Shown here one piece after another: positions 53,058 to 62,189 of a stretch of DNA of 64,000 nucleotides (position 1 is its first letter; the number at the start of each line of letters is the position of its first letter). The stretch covers positions 1 through 64,000 of the forward strand of contig JAFXGM010000009.1 in the NCBI GenBank assembly GCA_017513195.1, read 5' to 3'. This DNA is from Clostridia bacterium (GTDB lineage Bacteria > Bacillota > Clostridia > Oscillospirales > Acutalibacteraceae). The notes beneath the pieces are model-generated. The model was given only the letters and a program-made list of their open reading frames with translations. It was not told where the DNA came from and made no database searches. The position numbers and the translations under genes were made by a program.

Positions 53058-54497
53058 ATGACAAAAAAGAAAAAAATATTGTTAATTGTGCTTCCAATTA
53101 TTGCCGCATTTTTAATTTTGTTTACACCAATACCACGAACGGAAGATTTGCCGGACGGAAATGTTACGACACTAAATGCATTAACATACAAACTTATTTT
53201 TTGGAATTTATATGAAAACACCGATAAACCTTATAATGAAACCGAACTGATTTTACCACCAGACAATTTCTGTAGTGTTGAATCGCTGTTTGAAGAGCGT
53301 CAAATGAATTTGTGGGAAGCCGGTTACGGAGCTTATTCTATTACCGTTACCGTTGATAAGATTGATGAAGATAACCGTATTTGGATTAAGGAAATATCAA
53401 ATGATAAAAATGCACTAAACAACGTTGTAATTGGTTTCGATGATATTGAAAAATACGGTAAAAACATAAATAAAGACGATATTAAGGAGAATACATTACT
53501 TAAAATTTCATACGATGGCAGAATCTTAACTATTTATCCCGGTATACTTGGTCGTATATACAGCATAGAACTTGTGGACACAAAAAAGAACGAAACAGTT
53601 TCAAGCGACAATGTTTCTATAGATAACAACTCCGAAACACCGACAAATACTGCAAGTCAAGAAGTTATATCATCAAATAACACAACAACCAGCAACATCG
53701 AAAGCATACAAACAGAAAGCTCTGTGCCCGAAAATACCCCAAGTGTTGATTCTTCTGTTGTTTCATCATCAACCGAGGACGATTTTTTACCATTTTTTTG
53801 GAGTCAAACAATTCATAAGTATGACAATCACTACGATAATATTTCGGGTATAGATATTCCCTACCTTGTCGTAGAACCACATAACTACGACCAAAACCAA
53901 AAATATCCAGTCATTTTGTTTTTACACGGTGCAGGATACCGTTTCAACAGTCCCAACGATAGCGATTATAATGAATTACAGGTTTCAACTCTTGTATCAT
54001 CCTATATCTTCAGTTACGAGTGGTTGAACAAAGCTATAATAGTTGCACCTCAAATCTCAACAAAAGATTGGTGGGACTTTGGACAAAACGCAAATGGTCC
54101 ACTTGATGCAGCAATGCGGATTTTTGATAAAGTAACATCAGAATATTCTTGTGACAATAATCGTTATTATGTAACAGGCGGTTCAATGGGTGGATATGCT
54201 ACCTGGCAAGTTGCAGCCAAATATAATGATGTTTTCGCCGCCGCTATGCCAATGTGCGGATGGTGGACACCCAGTGATGCTCCACGACTTTTAGATATGC
54301 CGATTCGTATCATTCACGGTACTGCAGACTCTACCGTTTCGGTAGAAAGATCTAAATTAATGTACAATGCTATTAAATCAAACGGTGGACAAAAAGTTGC
54401 CCTTTCTCTTTATAAAGACGCAGAGCACGATGTTTGGCGACAAGCATATTATGACAAAGAAACATGGGAATGGTTATTCTCACAGAAAAAAACATAA
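53058..54497 (+). CDS. Membrane-anchored alpha/beta-hydrolase esterase
   Basis: 479 residues. An N-terminal membrane helix (residues 7-24), a domain of about 150 residues without known motifs, a Ser/Thr-rich linker (residues 178-240), then an alpha/beta hydrolase with HGAGYRF (oxyanion), GGSMGGYATW (nucleophile near Ser376), HGTADSTVS and EHDVW supplying Asp and His. It resembles feruloyl/PHB-type esterases and prolyl-oligopeptidase relatives. Likely acts outside the cell on polysaccharide esters. The N-terminal domain is unassigned. Confidence 0.85.
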   Translation: MTKKKKILLIVLPIIAAFLILFTPIPRTEDLPDGNVTTLNALTYKLIFWNLYENTDKPYNETELILPPDNFCSVESLFEERQMNLWEAGYGAYSITVTVDKIDEDNRIWIKEISNDKNALNNVVIGFDDIEKYGKNINKDDIKENTLLKISYDGRILTIYPGILGRIYSIELVDTKKNETVSSDNVSIDNNSETPTNTASQEVISSNNTTTSNIESIQTESSVPENTPSVDSSVVSSSTEDDFLPFFWSQTIHKYDNHYDNISGIDIPYLVVEPHNYDQNQKYPVILFLHGAGYRFNSPNDSDYNELQVSTLVSSYIFSYEWLNKAIIVAPQISTKDWWDFGQNANGPLDAAMRIFDKVTSEYSCDNNRYYVTGGSMGGYATWQVAAKYNDVFAAAMPMCGWWTPSDAPRLLDMPIRIIHGTADSTVSVERSKLMYNAIKSNGGQKVALSLYKDAEHDVWRQAYYDKETWEWLFSQKKT

Positions 54498-54504
54498 AAA
54501 TTTA

Positions 54505-54533
54505 AGCACCTGCAATTGCAGGTGCTATTTTTT
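54505..54533. terminator. Bidirectional terminator
   Basis: AGCACCTGCA (54505-54514) pairs with TGCAGGTGCT (54517-54526), followed by ATTTTTTA. The amidase stop codon overlaps its end. Confidence 0.88.
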
Positions 54534-55224
54534 AATATTTATCTAATGCCAATTGAACATCTTTTTTGAAGAAATACCAAGCAGACTCATTATCTACAAA
54601 ATATTTAGGGCACACCTTACCGGTAATGTCATAATGCCTTATAACATCATCATGGTCAAGGTCTGAATTGTCACATAACCACGCAGTTAATTTTACAAGT
54701 GCATCATACGTTGCATCGTTAAATTCACCACTTGCATCAGGATGACATACTTCTATTGAAATAGTATCAATGTTTCTGTTGTTGCTAGCATTAGATTTTT
54801 CATCAAGCGGTACACACTGTATTATTTCTCCGTCAAGTCCAATAACAAAGTGTGAACAAACCGTAGTGTCTGGCTTATCAAAATAATCACGGTTATTTTG
54901 TGCTGTAGTTCCCGGATTTCCAACGTAGTGAATTACTATATTATTAATCTCGTTAATTTTTACACCTGTGCGTGCAAATCCATTATGTATTAGCTGTTCG
55001 TCAACGTATTCGGGTGGCTGTAAAGTTTTAGCGTTCAATTCTTTTTTAAAAATATTTAAATTTATTCCTGTGCTTGTATCACCACCAGAAAATATAACGA
55101 ACAGACCACATAATATAAAAACAAAAACAACTACGACAATAATAAGTAATCTCTTTCGCCGTTTCTTTGCGGCTTTTCGTTTTAGATTTAATCGTTCTAA
55201 ATTTGTCATTTCAAATTGCTGCAT
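54532..55224 (-). CDS. N-acetylmuramoyl-L-alanine amidase
   Basis: 230 residues. A basic N-terminus and one membrane helix (about residues 28-48), then an Amidase_2/PGRP domain: zinc ligands in IVIHYVGNPGT near residue 97, HFVIGLDGEIIQCVP and RHYDITGKVCPKYF near residue 195. Cuts the amide between muramic acid and the stem peptide. Third gene after a response regulator and histidine kinase, so the system may adjust wall turnover. ATG 55224 has AGGAA upstream. Confidence 0.92.
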   Translation of the reverse strand: MQQFEMTNLERLNLKRKAAKKRRKRLLIIVVVVFVFILCGLFVIFSGGDTSTGINLNIFKKELNAKTLQPPEYVDEQLIHNGFARTGVKINEINNIVIHYVGNPGTTAQNNRDYFDKPDTTVCSHFVIGLDGEIIQCVPLDEKSNASNNRNIDTISIEVCHPDASGEFNDATYDALVKLTAWLCDNSDLDHDDVIRHYDITGKVCPKYFVDNESAWYFFKKDVQLALDKY

Positions 55225-55235
55225 AACCAATATTC

Positions 55236-57176
55236 CTAATTTATTATACCAAAGCTTAATACAACCTTAAATAAATCACCATCAGCACTTACTGCAAATG
55301 AGCCTCCTTGTAACTCGGTAAGACTTTTGGCAATCGAAAGTCCCAAACCACTACCCTCTGTATTACGCGAACGGTCACCGCGTACAAAACGCTCGGTAAG
55401 TTCTTCGGAAGATAAGTTTATTGGTGTATTCGATATATTTCTAAACGTAACTATTGCTTTGCCATTTTTGCGTTTTAAATCTATATAAACTCTTGTTCCG
55501 CTCATAGCATATTTACAAATATTATTTAGCAAATTATCAATTACGCGCCACAGTCTTCTGCCATCTGCCATAATATATACGTCTTGATTCTCTTGTGACT
55601 GAATAACCTGCAAATTGTTAAGTTCCAGCTTTTCGTAGAACTCACCTATCGCCTGATTCATAAGAAGTGATAGATTACACTTTTCAAGCTCAACCGATAA
55701 ATTACCGGTAGATGCCTTTGACGCCTCAACCAAGTCTTCTATTAGTTTTTTAAGTCGTATTGATTGTCTATCTAATACATCAATATATTCTTTAATTTTT
55801 TCGTTTTCACATTCTTCTTTTTTTATTAAATCAACATAGTTAACTATTGATGTAAGAGGTGTTTTAATATCGTGAGATACATTTGTTATAAGTTCGGTCT
55901 TAAAGCGCTCGCTTTTCATTTTATCATCAATTGCAGACTGCAAGCCGAGATTTATATTATTTAGACTATCAGCAAAATCCTTAATATCACCAAACATATA
56001 CGTTGTATCTATCTTGTTTTCCAAATCACCGCTTACAATCTTTTCACCACCCTGCTTTACACGCTGAAACGCAATGGCGCAAAAGATAATAATTAGTGTT
56101 TCGACAGCACTTATAAAAATAAATCCTAAAATTAAATTTTTATTATCATAAACGTTTACACCCATAAAGATCAAAATAAACGACCAAAATATACCAATTA
56201 CAAAGAGTACCTTATAGGTTGTTTTTAAATTCTTATAAATGTGTTTTATAACATTTCCAAATTTTGATATTTTTTTAATTAGCCAATATATGAACGTATG
56301 CTTAAATATAGTTTTCGCCTTTAATTGAACAACAAAACTCATTAAATACCAAAGCGTAACAAAATAAAGTATTGCAGGCACAATAAAACAAAAAACTATT
56401 ATTTCAACCAAAGTATAATACTCTGAAAAGAAAAGCATCGCACAATAATACACAAACAAGACGATAACACTTAAAACGTCAATGGGAATATTATTAAATG
56501 GTGCAACTTTAATATCAGCTTGATTATTACGATGTCCTACAGAAATAAACAAATAACTATAAATTACGATTGACAAAACCAATGAAATAACAGCAAAAAT
56601 AATGAAAGTATATCGATTATGATAGCCAAAACTAATGATTTTATCCGTTATAAAAAATCTATCTGTAAACTGCATATTACGTGGTATAAATATTGTAAAT
56701 TCTACCTTATGGTTTGTTTCATAAAGCGGTTGATTTTCAGAATAAAAATAATATTGATCGGTATCGTAATCATATTTTACTTCATCTCGGTCATAAACCA
56801 AATCACTTGATTCTCCGCCTACATATTTTCGAATAAATTCACTATTTGAGAATGAAGTGATATAATCCTGATTCTTAAAGTTAGATACTATTTCACCCGA
56901 ATGAGTATCCTCGATATAATATAAAATGTTTTTATCTTCATAATATGATGCTACTGCAGAATCGCCGGAATCATACAATGACACAAGTTTATTATATTCA
57001 CTTCGAGCTAAGTCGTTCATAACGCTTTCTTCAAGTGTGCTAAAATCGCGTGTATAGAAATCTGAAAAAAGCATAATTGCACTACCGACAATTGAAATTA
57101 TCATTGTAAAAAACACAACAAAAGACAGTGAAACCGCCAATATCTTTAAAGCAGTGTTACCAATAAATTTTTTCAT
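55236..57176 (-). CDS. Sensor histidine kinase
   Basis: 646 residues. An N-terminal membrane helix, a large extracytoplasmic loop (about residues 35-180), then four or more further helices, a linker like HAMP (EKIVSGDLENKIDTTYMFGD), the phospho-acceptor NVSHDIKTPLTSI near residue 430, N box DNLLNNICKYA, and GSGLGLSIAKSLTELQGG. Overlaps the regulator gene by a few bases; ATG 57176 fits GGATG best. The multi-helix membrane domain is unusual. Signal unknown, VanS-like in arrangement. Confidence 0.92.
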   Translation of the reverse strand: MKKFIGNTALKILAVSLSFVVFFTMIISIVGSAIMLFSDFYTRDFSTLEESVMNDLARSEYNKLVSLYDSGDSAVASYYEDKNILYYIEDTHSGEIVSNFKNQDYITSFSNSEFIRKYVGGESSDLVYDRDEVKYDYDTDQYYFYSENQPLYETNHKVEFTIFIPRNMQFTDRFFITDKIISFGYHNRYTFIIFAVISLVLSIVIYSYLFISVGHRNNQADIKVAPFNNIPIDVLSVIVLFVYYCAMLFFSEYYTLVEIIVFCFIVPAILYFVTLWYLMSFVVQLKAKTIFKHTFIYWLIKKISKFGNVIKHIYKNLKTTYKVLFVIGIFWSFILIFMGVNVYDNKNLILGFIFISAVETLIIIFCAIAFQRVKQGGEKIVSGDLENKIDTTYMFGDIKDFADSLNNINLGLQSAIDDKMKSERFKTELITNVSHDIKTPLTSIVNYVDLIKKEECENEKIKEYIDVLDRQSIRLKKLIEDLVEASKASTGNLSVELEKCNLSLLMNQAIGEFYEKLELNNLQVIQSQENQDVYIMADGRRLWRVIDNLLNNICKYAMSGTRVYIDLKRKNGKAIVTFRNISNTPINLSSEELTERFVRGDRSRNTEGSGLGLSIAKSLTELQGGSFAVSADGDLFKVVLSFGIIN

Positions 57177-57181
57177 AAAAA

Positions 57182-57874
57182 TCATCCTTCAAATTTATAA
57201 CCATGAGCCCATACCACCTTTATATAGCGTGGTTCGGATGGGTTTATTTCAATTTTTTCGCGCAAATGACGTATATGTACAGCAATTGTATTTTCTGCAC
57301 CAAAGGCTAGCTCATTTCTAACACTTTCATATATTTCCTTTTGTGACATTACCCTGCCCTTATTTTGCATAAGTAATTTTAAAATTTCATATTCAGTGGG
57401 TGTAAGGTTAACGGTTTCTCCGTCAACCGTCACTATTTTTGATGCATCGTTAAGCGATATTCCGCCTATCGTTAGCAAATTTTCATTATTTACTGACGTA
57501 TTTCCACCGAGTTTAGTATATCGACGTATTTGCGAACGAACCCGTGCAAGCATTTCTACAGGATTAAAGGGTTTGGTTATATAATCATCTGCACCCACGT
57601 TTAAACCCAGAATTTTATCGGTGTCTTCACTTTTGGCAGTAAGCAATATTACGGGTACGTTGCTTTGTTCACGTATCTTCACCATTGCCGTTATACCATC
57701 CATTATAGGCATCATAATGTCCATAAGTATTAAATGAATTTCATTTTCACTTAATATATCAATTGCCTCTTTGCCGTTATAAGCTTTAAAAACTGTATAA
57801 CCATCGCTTTCAAGATAAATCTGCAAAGCAGATACAATATCACGTTCATCATCACAAACTAAAACATTAAACAT
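57182..57874 (-). CDS. OmpR/PhoB-family response regulator
   Basis: 230 residues. Receiver with CDDE (residues 7-10), phospho-acceptor Asp52 in LILMDIMMP, LLTAKSED and ADDYITKPFNP; C-terminal winged helix with LTPTEYEILKLLMQNKGRV and HIRHLREKIEINPSEPRYIK. VanR-like. Forms an operon with its kinase and an amidase. AAGGAGAG precedes the ATG. Confidence 0.95.
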   Translation of the reverse strand: MFNVLVCDDERDIVSALQIYLESDGYTVFKAYNGKEAIDILSENEIHLILMDIMMPIMDGITAMVKIREQSNVPVILLTAKSEDTDKILGLNVGADDYITKPFNPVEMLARVRSQIRRYTKLGGNTSVNNENLLTIGGISLNDASKIVTVDGETVNLTPTEYEILKLLMQNKGRVMSQKEIYESVRNELAFGAENTIAVHIRHLREKIEINPSEPRYIKVVWAHGYKFEG

Positions 57875-57913
57875 ATCATCTCTCCTTACAAACTTATTTT
57901 ATCAGTAAATCGT

Positions 57914-57944
57914 TTAAGAAAAAAGGCTCTAAATTATTAAGAAA
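57914..57944. promoter_or_regulatory. Repeated TTAAGAAA boxes upstream of the regulator
   Basis: TTAAGAAA occurs at 57914-57921 and 57937-57944, 23 bp apart (two helical turns), with a related TTAAGATA at 57976. OmpR-family regulators bind such direct repeats, so autoregulation is possible. The divergent recombinase gene would share the region. Confidence 0.35.
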
Positions 57945-58022
57945 TCTTTAATATTGCTTTTTTTATGTAAAAATGTTAAGATATTTACGTTAATTATACT
58001 ATTTTTAAGGAGGGGTTACAAT

Positions 58023-59006
58023 ATGAAACACGAAATTTTACTTTCCTGCCCCCCTATTATTCGTGACTTTTTAACGTACAATGAAACCATTAAAGGAAAA
58101 TCATCAAAATCGGTTGATGAGTATTATCTTGATTTACAGACCTTTTTTAGATATTTGCTTTTGGTTAGAGGAAAGGTTGATAAAAAGAGTAATTTTGAAG
58201 AAATAGATATTAGCACAGTCGATGCTGAGCTTATTAGCACTGTTACCATTTCGGACCTTTATGCATTTATTGTTTTTTGTAAGGACGAGCGTGGCAACAA
58301 CGCAGCAACACGTGCTCGTAAAACGTCAACGCTTCGTATTTTCTTTAAATATCTTACTTCGCAAATTCATTTACTTGAAACTAATCCTGCGGAAATGCTT
58401 GAATCACCTAAGGTTAAAAACGCTTTGCCAAAACATCTCAGTCTTGAGGATTCACTTGAATTGCTGTCAAGTGTTGATGGACCAAACAAAGAACGTGACT
58501 ATTGCATACTTACCCTGTTTTTGAACTGCGGAATGCGTCTGTCGGAATTATGCGGACTTAATCTTAGCGATATACGCAGTGATGGCACAATGCGACTGTT
58601 AGGTAAAGGTAATAAAGAGCGAATTGTTTATATAAATGATGCTTGCGATGCGGCGATTAAAGCATACCTTACAGTAAGACCTAACGATGCTATAAACTAT
58701 GCAGACCGAAACGCGCTGTTTATTAGTCGAAACAAAAAAAGGATTAGCAATAAAACTGTACAGCATATTGTAAAAACCTATCTAGAAAAAGCAGGACTTG
58801 GCGGTCAAGGTTATTCAACCCACAAATTGCGACATACCGCCGCAACACTTATGTATCAACATGGTGACGTTGATATACGCGTGCTTAAAGATATATTAGG
58901 ACATTCAAATCTTGGAACTACGCAAATATATACACACATTTCGAACTCACAAATTAAAAACGCTATTGATTCAAATCCGTTGTCTAACGTAAAAAAGAAG
59001 TCATAA
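58023..59006 (+). CDS. Tyrosine recombinase, XerC/XerD-like
   Basis: 327 residues. A SAM-like N-terminal core-binding domain (residues 10-125) and a catalytic domain with the full set: Arg172 (CGMRLSELCGL), Lys in LLGKGNKERIV, His267-x-x-Arg270 (HKLRHTAATL), His294 (LGHSNLGTTQ) and Tyr303 (QIYTHIS). AAGGAGGGG precedes ATG 58023. Length and lack of neighbours from a mobile element favour a housekeeping dimer-resolution role rather than an integrase, though the N-terminus is longer than usual. Confidence 0.9.
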   Translation: MKHEILLSCPPIIRDFLTYNETIKGKSSKSVDEYYLDLQTFFRYLLLVRGKVDKKSNFEEIDISTVDAELISTVTISDLYAFIVFCKDERGNNAATRARKTSTLRIFFKYLTSQIHLLETNPAEMLESPKVKNALPKHLSLEDSLELLSSVDGPNKERDYCILTLFLNCGMRLSELCGLNLSDIRSDGTMRLLGKGNKERIVYINDACDAAIKAYLTVRPNDAINYADRNALFISRNKKRISNKTVQHIVKTYLEKAGLGGQGYSTHKLRHTAATLMYQHGDVDIRVLKDILGHSNLGTTQIYTHISNSQIKNAIDSNPLSNVKKKS

Positions 59007-59027
59007 CCAAAAAGGTTATGACTTCTT
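58995..59027 (+). terminator. Terminator of the recombinase gene
   Basis: AAGAAGTCATAACC (58995-59008) pairs with GGTTATGACTTCTT (59014-59027); the stop codon lies in the left arm. Confidence 0.88.
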
Positions 59028-59039
59028 AACTTTATAGAA

Positions 59040-59570
59040 TTATTTAAACGGAACTAACGGACCTTCCATTTTGCCGTCATCTTTATCACTGCCCGGACCT
59101 TCAGGAATAGTGTCCTCCTCATTTTCGGTACCATCACCGTCAGTATCAGGATCCTTATCGTTTACAGTGCCATCGCCATCCATATCAGAATCCTTATCAT
59201 TGTCGACACCGTCACCATCTATATCGGGATCTTTATCATTGGGTTTACCGTCACCGTCGGTATCGGTCTTATTATCGGTTGATGAACTTGTGTTAGAACT
59301 AGTATTGTTATTACTTGTATTATTACTTGTAGTGTTACTACCGGTATCGTCATCATCTTCACTAAAGTCAGGTGTTTCACCCGGTGTGTCTGATGGATCA
59401 GCGGGTACGTAGATATCACCTTCCGGCTCAGTGCTTGAATTATCTGTACTGGGTTTTGATTCAGAAACAACAGGTGTTGTATCATCTTCAGAACACGCAG
59501 TAAAGGCAAAAACAATAATCAAAGATAGGCATAAAGCAAGTAACAATTTTGCATATTTGTTGAAACTCAT
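59040..59570 (-). CDS. Lipoprotein with calcium-type Asp repeats
   Basis: 176 residues. Lipobox FTAC (cysteine at residue 26). A Ser/Thr/Asn-rich stalk to about residue 110, then four tandem 13-residue repeats of the form DxDGDGxxNDKDP, like thrombospondin type 3 calcium loops. No enzyme domain. Probably a cell-surface spacer or calcium-bound stalk. AGGTG precedes ATG 59570. Confidence 0.85.
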   Translation of the reverse strand: MSFNKYAKLLLALCLSLIIVFAFTACSEDDTTPVVSESKPSTDNSSTEPEGDIYVPADPSDTPGETPDFSEDDDDTGSNTTSNNTSNNNTSSNTSSSTDNKTDTDGDGKPNDKDPDIDGDGVDNDKDSDMDGDGTVNDKDPDTDGDGTENEEDTIPEGPGSDKDDGKMEGPLVPFK

Positions 59571-59583
59571 AAAGTACACCTCA

Positions 59584-59625
59584 CAAAAAACTTTTTTATA
59601 TGATACCATACAATAAAGTTTTTTG
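59584..59625 (-). terminator. AT-rich inverted repeat after spoIVA
   Basis: CAAAAAACTTT (59584-59594) and AAAGTTTTTTG (59615-59625) are a perfect 11-bp inverted repeat with a 20-base loop. Leftward it ends in T6, so it may terminate spoIVA while bracketing the next promoter. Confidence 0.5.
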
Positions 59626-59628
59626 CAA
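59600..59628 (-). promoter_or_regulatory. Promoter of the Asp-repeat lipoprotein
   Basis: Leftward TTGCAA (59628-59623), 17-bp spacer, TATCAT (59605-59600). Confidence 0.6.
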
Positions 59629-59637
59629 GTGGAATAA

Positions 59638-61113
59638 TCAAAGTATTATACAAACAAGACCGTTACAACCATCATTTATCACACGTTCAATCGTCTCTTG
59701 TACCCTCATACGAGCATCAATAGGCATACGTGCTAGCTTTGAGTGTAGTCCCTCGTTTACAAGCTCGTGCAGTGATTTACCAAATATGTTAGAATCCCAA
59801 ATTTTAATTGGATCTTCCTCAAACTCGTTTAAAAGATACATTATCAAATCTTCTGATTGTTTTTCACTACCCACAATAGGATTTACCTCGGTAGTAATAT
59901 TTGCTTTCATAAGATGTATTGAGGGGGCCGATGCACGTAAACGCACACCGTATCTGCCGCCTTGTTTTACTATTTCGGGTTCTTCAAGCGTTAGTTCTTC
60001 TAAAGACGGCATTACAATACCATAACCCGTTGCTTCGACCTCGTCAAGTGCATTTTTGACACGCATATATTCCTTTTTGATTTTTGATAACTCTGTAATA
60101 GAATTCATCAATTCCATTTCGTCGTTTATTTTAAGACCTGTATTTTCGGCAAGAACCTTATAAAACAAATCTGGATTGACGTCGATTGTTATATCCGCAC
60201 TTCCGTGACCCAAATCAATATTATTTACTTTGCATCCTATTGTGTTATCGCTTTTTTCAAGACAAGTATCAAACAAATTTATATCTCTAATATGATGAAT
60301 ACTCTCTGCAGCCCTTAATGAAGAAATTATATCGGCACGTAACCAATGATTAAGTGGTAATGTATTAATCCATTTTGGAAAATTAACGTTTATCTCTTTA
60401 ACAGGAAATTCATATAATATTTTTGATAAAATATGTTTTATATCGTTTTCGGTAATATCAATACAGTTAATCGGCATTACAGGAACGTTATGCTTTTTAG
60501 AAATATATTCGGCAGTATCTAATGCCTCATCCGTACCGGGATTAAGACAGTTTAGTAAAACCAAAAAAGGCTTGTTAATCTCTTTTAATTCGTTGATTAC
60601 CCTGTCCTCTGCACTTTCGTATTCTTCTCGTGGAATATCACTGATACTGCCATCTGTAGTAATAACAATACCTATTGTTGAATGTTCTTCTATTACCTTT
60701 TGTGTACCTATTTCTGCTGCCATATTAAATGGTATTGGCTCGTCATACCAGGGTGTGTTCACCATGCGTGGCTGGTCGTTTTCAATATACCCAAGAGAAC
60801 TGGGAACAATGTAACCAACACAGTCAATAAGTCGCACATTCATATTGGCTGTATTATCAATGTTAATATTAACTGCCTTTTCAGGTATAAATTTTGGTTC
60901 GGTAGTCATAATTGTTCTACCCGAAGAAGACTGCGGCAATTCATCCTTTGCTCGCTCTTTTTGGTACTCTTCAGGTATATTAGGCATAACGAGCTTATCC
61001 ATAAATTGCTTTATAAATGTAGACTTACCCGTTCGCACAGGACCTACTATTCCTAAATAAATATCTCCGCCCGTTCTTAAAGCAATATCTTCATATATAC
61101 TTTTATTTGCCAT
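59638..61113 (-). CDS. spoIVA: Stage IV sporulation protein A (SpoIVA)
   Basis: ATPase that polymerises on the forespore to form the coat basement. 491 residues. Walker A GPVRTGKSTF at residues 24-33, TRAFAC-like DCVGYIVP near residue 96, and the conserved C-terminal end (MRVQETIERVINDGCNGLVC). GGAGG precedes ATG 61113. A sigma-E-type promoter lies upstream. The membrane anchor SpoVM is also in this window. Confidence 0.97.
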   Translation of the reverse strand: MANKSIYEDIALRTGGDIYLGIVGPVRTGKSTFIKQFMDKLVMPNIPEEYQKERAKDELPQSSSGRTIMTTEPKFIPEKAVNINIDNTANMNVRLIDCVGYIVPSSLGYIENDQPRMVNTPWYDEPIPFNMAAEIGTQKVIEEHSTIGIVITTDGSISDIPREEYESAEDRVINELKEINKPFLVLLNCLNPGTDEALDTAEYISKKHNVPVMPINCIDITENDIKHILSKILYEFPVKEINVNFPKWINTLPLNHWLRADIISSLRAAESIHHIRDINLFDTCLEKSDNTIGCKVNNIDLGHGSADITIDVNPDLFYKVLAENTGLKINDEMELMNSITELSKIKKEYMRVKNALDEVEATGYGIVMPSLEELTLEEPEIVKQGGRYGVRLRASAPSIHLMKANITTEVNPIVGSEKQSEDLIMYLLNEFEEDPIKIWDSNIFGKSLHELVNEGLHSKLARMPIDARMRVQETIERVINDGCNGLVCIIL

Positions 61114-61158
61114 AAATATTCCTCCGAAACTTTTACATTTAAAATTTTGCACTGATAA

Positions 61159-61188
61159 ATAGTATGTAAGGTTTATAACATTTATGAC
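61159..61188 (-). promoter_or_regulatory. Sigma-E-type promoter of spoIVA
   Basis: Leftward GTCATAA (61188-61182), 15-bp spacer, CATACTAT (61166-61159). This fits the mother-cell sigma-E pattern (about ATA at -35, CATACANT at -10) and not sigma-A. Confidence 0.72.
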
Positions 61189-61195
61189 AAATAAA

Positions 61196-61215
61196 AAAGC
61201 CGCATTTGCGGCTTT
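61196..61215 (-). terminator. Terminator of yitT gene
   Basis: AAAGCCGC (61196-61203) pairs with GCGGCTTT (61208-61215), leftward followed by TTTTATTT, just upstream of the spoIVA promoter. Confidence 0.85.
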
Positions 61216-61221
61216 AATATT

Positions 61222-62088
61222 TTATTTTGCTTCGTCTGATTTTTTCCATCTAAAGTTGCCCCAAACGCCATTTACCTCATTAAAATATATAAATGAGTTT
61301 GGATGCTTGCGCGACAGCTTAATCAAATCATTCATTTGGCGCAAATTAATTATGGTTATAATCATTTTTTTACTCTCACCTGTAAACATACCCGTACCGT
61401 CAATTATGGTAGCGCCATGCTTTAAATTATTTATAATATCGTCTTTAAACTCCTCGGGATTATCGGTAATAATTCGAGCTTCAACAGCATTTCTTGTCGT
61501 TTTAAGAATAGAATTCATAGCGATATTGAATATCATCATTTGTGCAATCGACATTATAATACTTTCAATATTGCCATAAACAAAAAACGATAAACCGATT
61601 ATTATGTAACAAAAAACAGAAATTAAACTTTCAATATTAAGATACGGTCTTTTTTGTTGAACAACCGTTGCAATAATATCTACACCGCCCGTTGATCCGC
61701 CTATTTTTATCATAAGAGCCGTTCTGGCACCTAGAATAACACCCGAAGCAAGCACGGCAATCCAAGCGTTATTTTTAGAAATATACTGATAAAAATCAAT
61801 CTTTTCTACAATTATCAACATAACAGATGAAATTATTGTAAAAATCGTAGTATAAACAACGTATTTTTTACTTATAAAAAACCACGCCATAATAAGCAGC
61901 GGAATATTAATAGCCAGAGAAATATAACCTATATTAATTTTGGTTATCTTTTCAAGCATCATAGATATACCGTCAACGCCGCTTGGTGCAAAGTTTGCGG
62001 GATTTACAAAAACGTAAAGTCCAATAGCCGAAAATGCAGATGCAACGACAATAAAAAACAAATCTATAACCGTTTGAAATTTTTTCAT
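61222..62088 (-). CDS. YitT-family membrane protein
   Basis: 288 residues: five or so membrane helices (first around FFIVVASAFSAIGLYVF), with the family segments NPANFAPSGVDGISMML and IKIGGSTGGVDIIA near residue 130, then a DUF2179 cytoplasmic domain (KHGATIIDGTGMFTGESKKM). Function unknown. A longer reading frame would run through tRNA-Ser; ATG 62088 with GGGTGAG is the start. Confidence 0.9.
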   Translation of the reverse strand: MKKFQTVIDLFFIVVASAFSAIGLYVFVNPANFAPSGVDGISMMLEKITKINIGYISLAINIPLLIMAWFFISKKYVVYTTIFTIISSVMLIIVEKIDFYQYISKNNAWIAVLASGVILGARTALMIKIGGSTGGVDIIATVVQQKRPYLNIESLISVFCYIIIGLSFFVYGNIESIIMSIAQMMIFNIAMNSILKTTRNAVEARIITDNPEEFKDDIINNLKHGATIIDGTGMFTGESKKMIITIINLRQMNDLIKLSRKHPNSFIYFNEVNGVWGNFRWKKSDEAK

Positions 62089-62104
62089 ATTCTCACCCGA
62101 TAAC

Positions 62105-62132
62105 ATTATAACAAAATAAATCTTATTTTCAA
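62105..62132 (-). promoter_or_regulatory. Promoter of yitT gene
   Basis: Leftward TTGAAA (62132-62127), 16-bp spacer, TATAAT (62110-62105). Confidence 0.72.
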
Positions 62133-62147
62133 TAATAAATTTTTTAC

Positions 62148-62176
62148 TTGATTTTTTGCTGTTTTTCTTATATAAT
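62148..62176 (+). promoter_or_regulatory. Promoter of tRNA-Ser
   Basis: TTGATT (62148-62153), 17-bp spacer, TATAAT (62171-62176). Confidence 0.78.
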
Positions 62177-62189
62177 ATGCAAGTCGCAT

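Noticed and set aside
58023-59006. Integrase of a mobile element
   Set aside because: No attachment repeats, excision gene or cargo nearby; neighbours are core genes, so a housekeeping Xer-type role is more likely.
59071-59412. Serine-rich open frame antisense to the Asp-repeat lipoprotein
   Set aside because: The Ser/Pro periodicity is only the complement of the Asp/Gly repeat codons.
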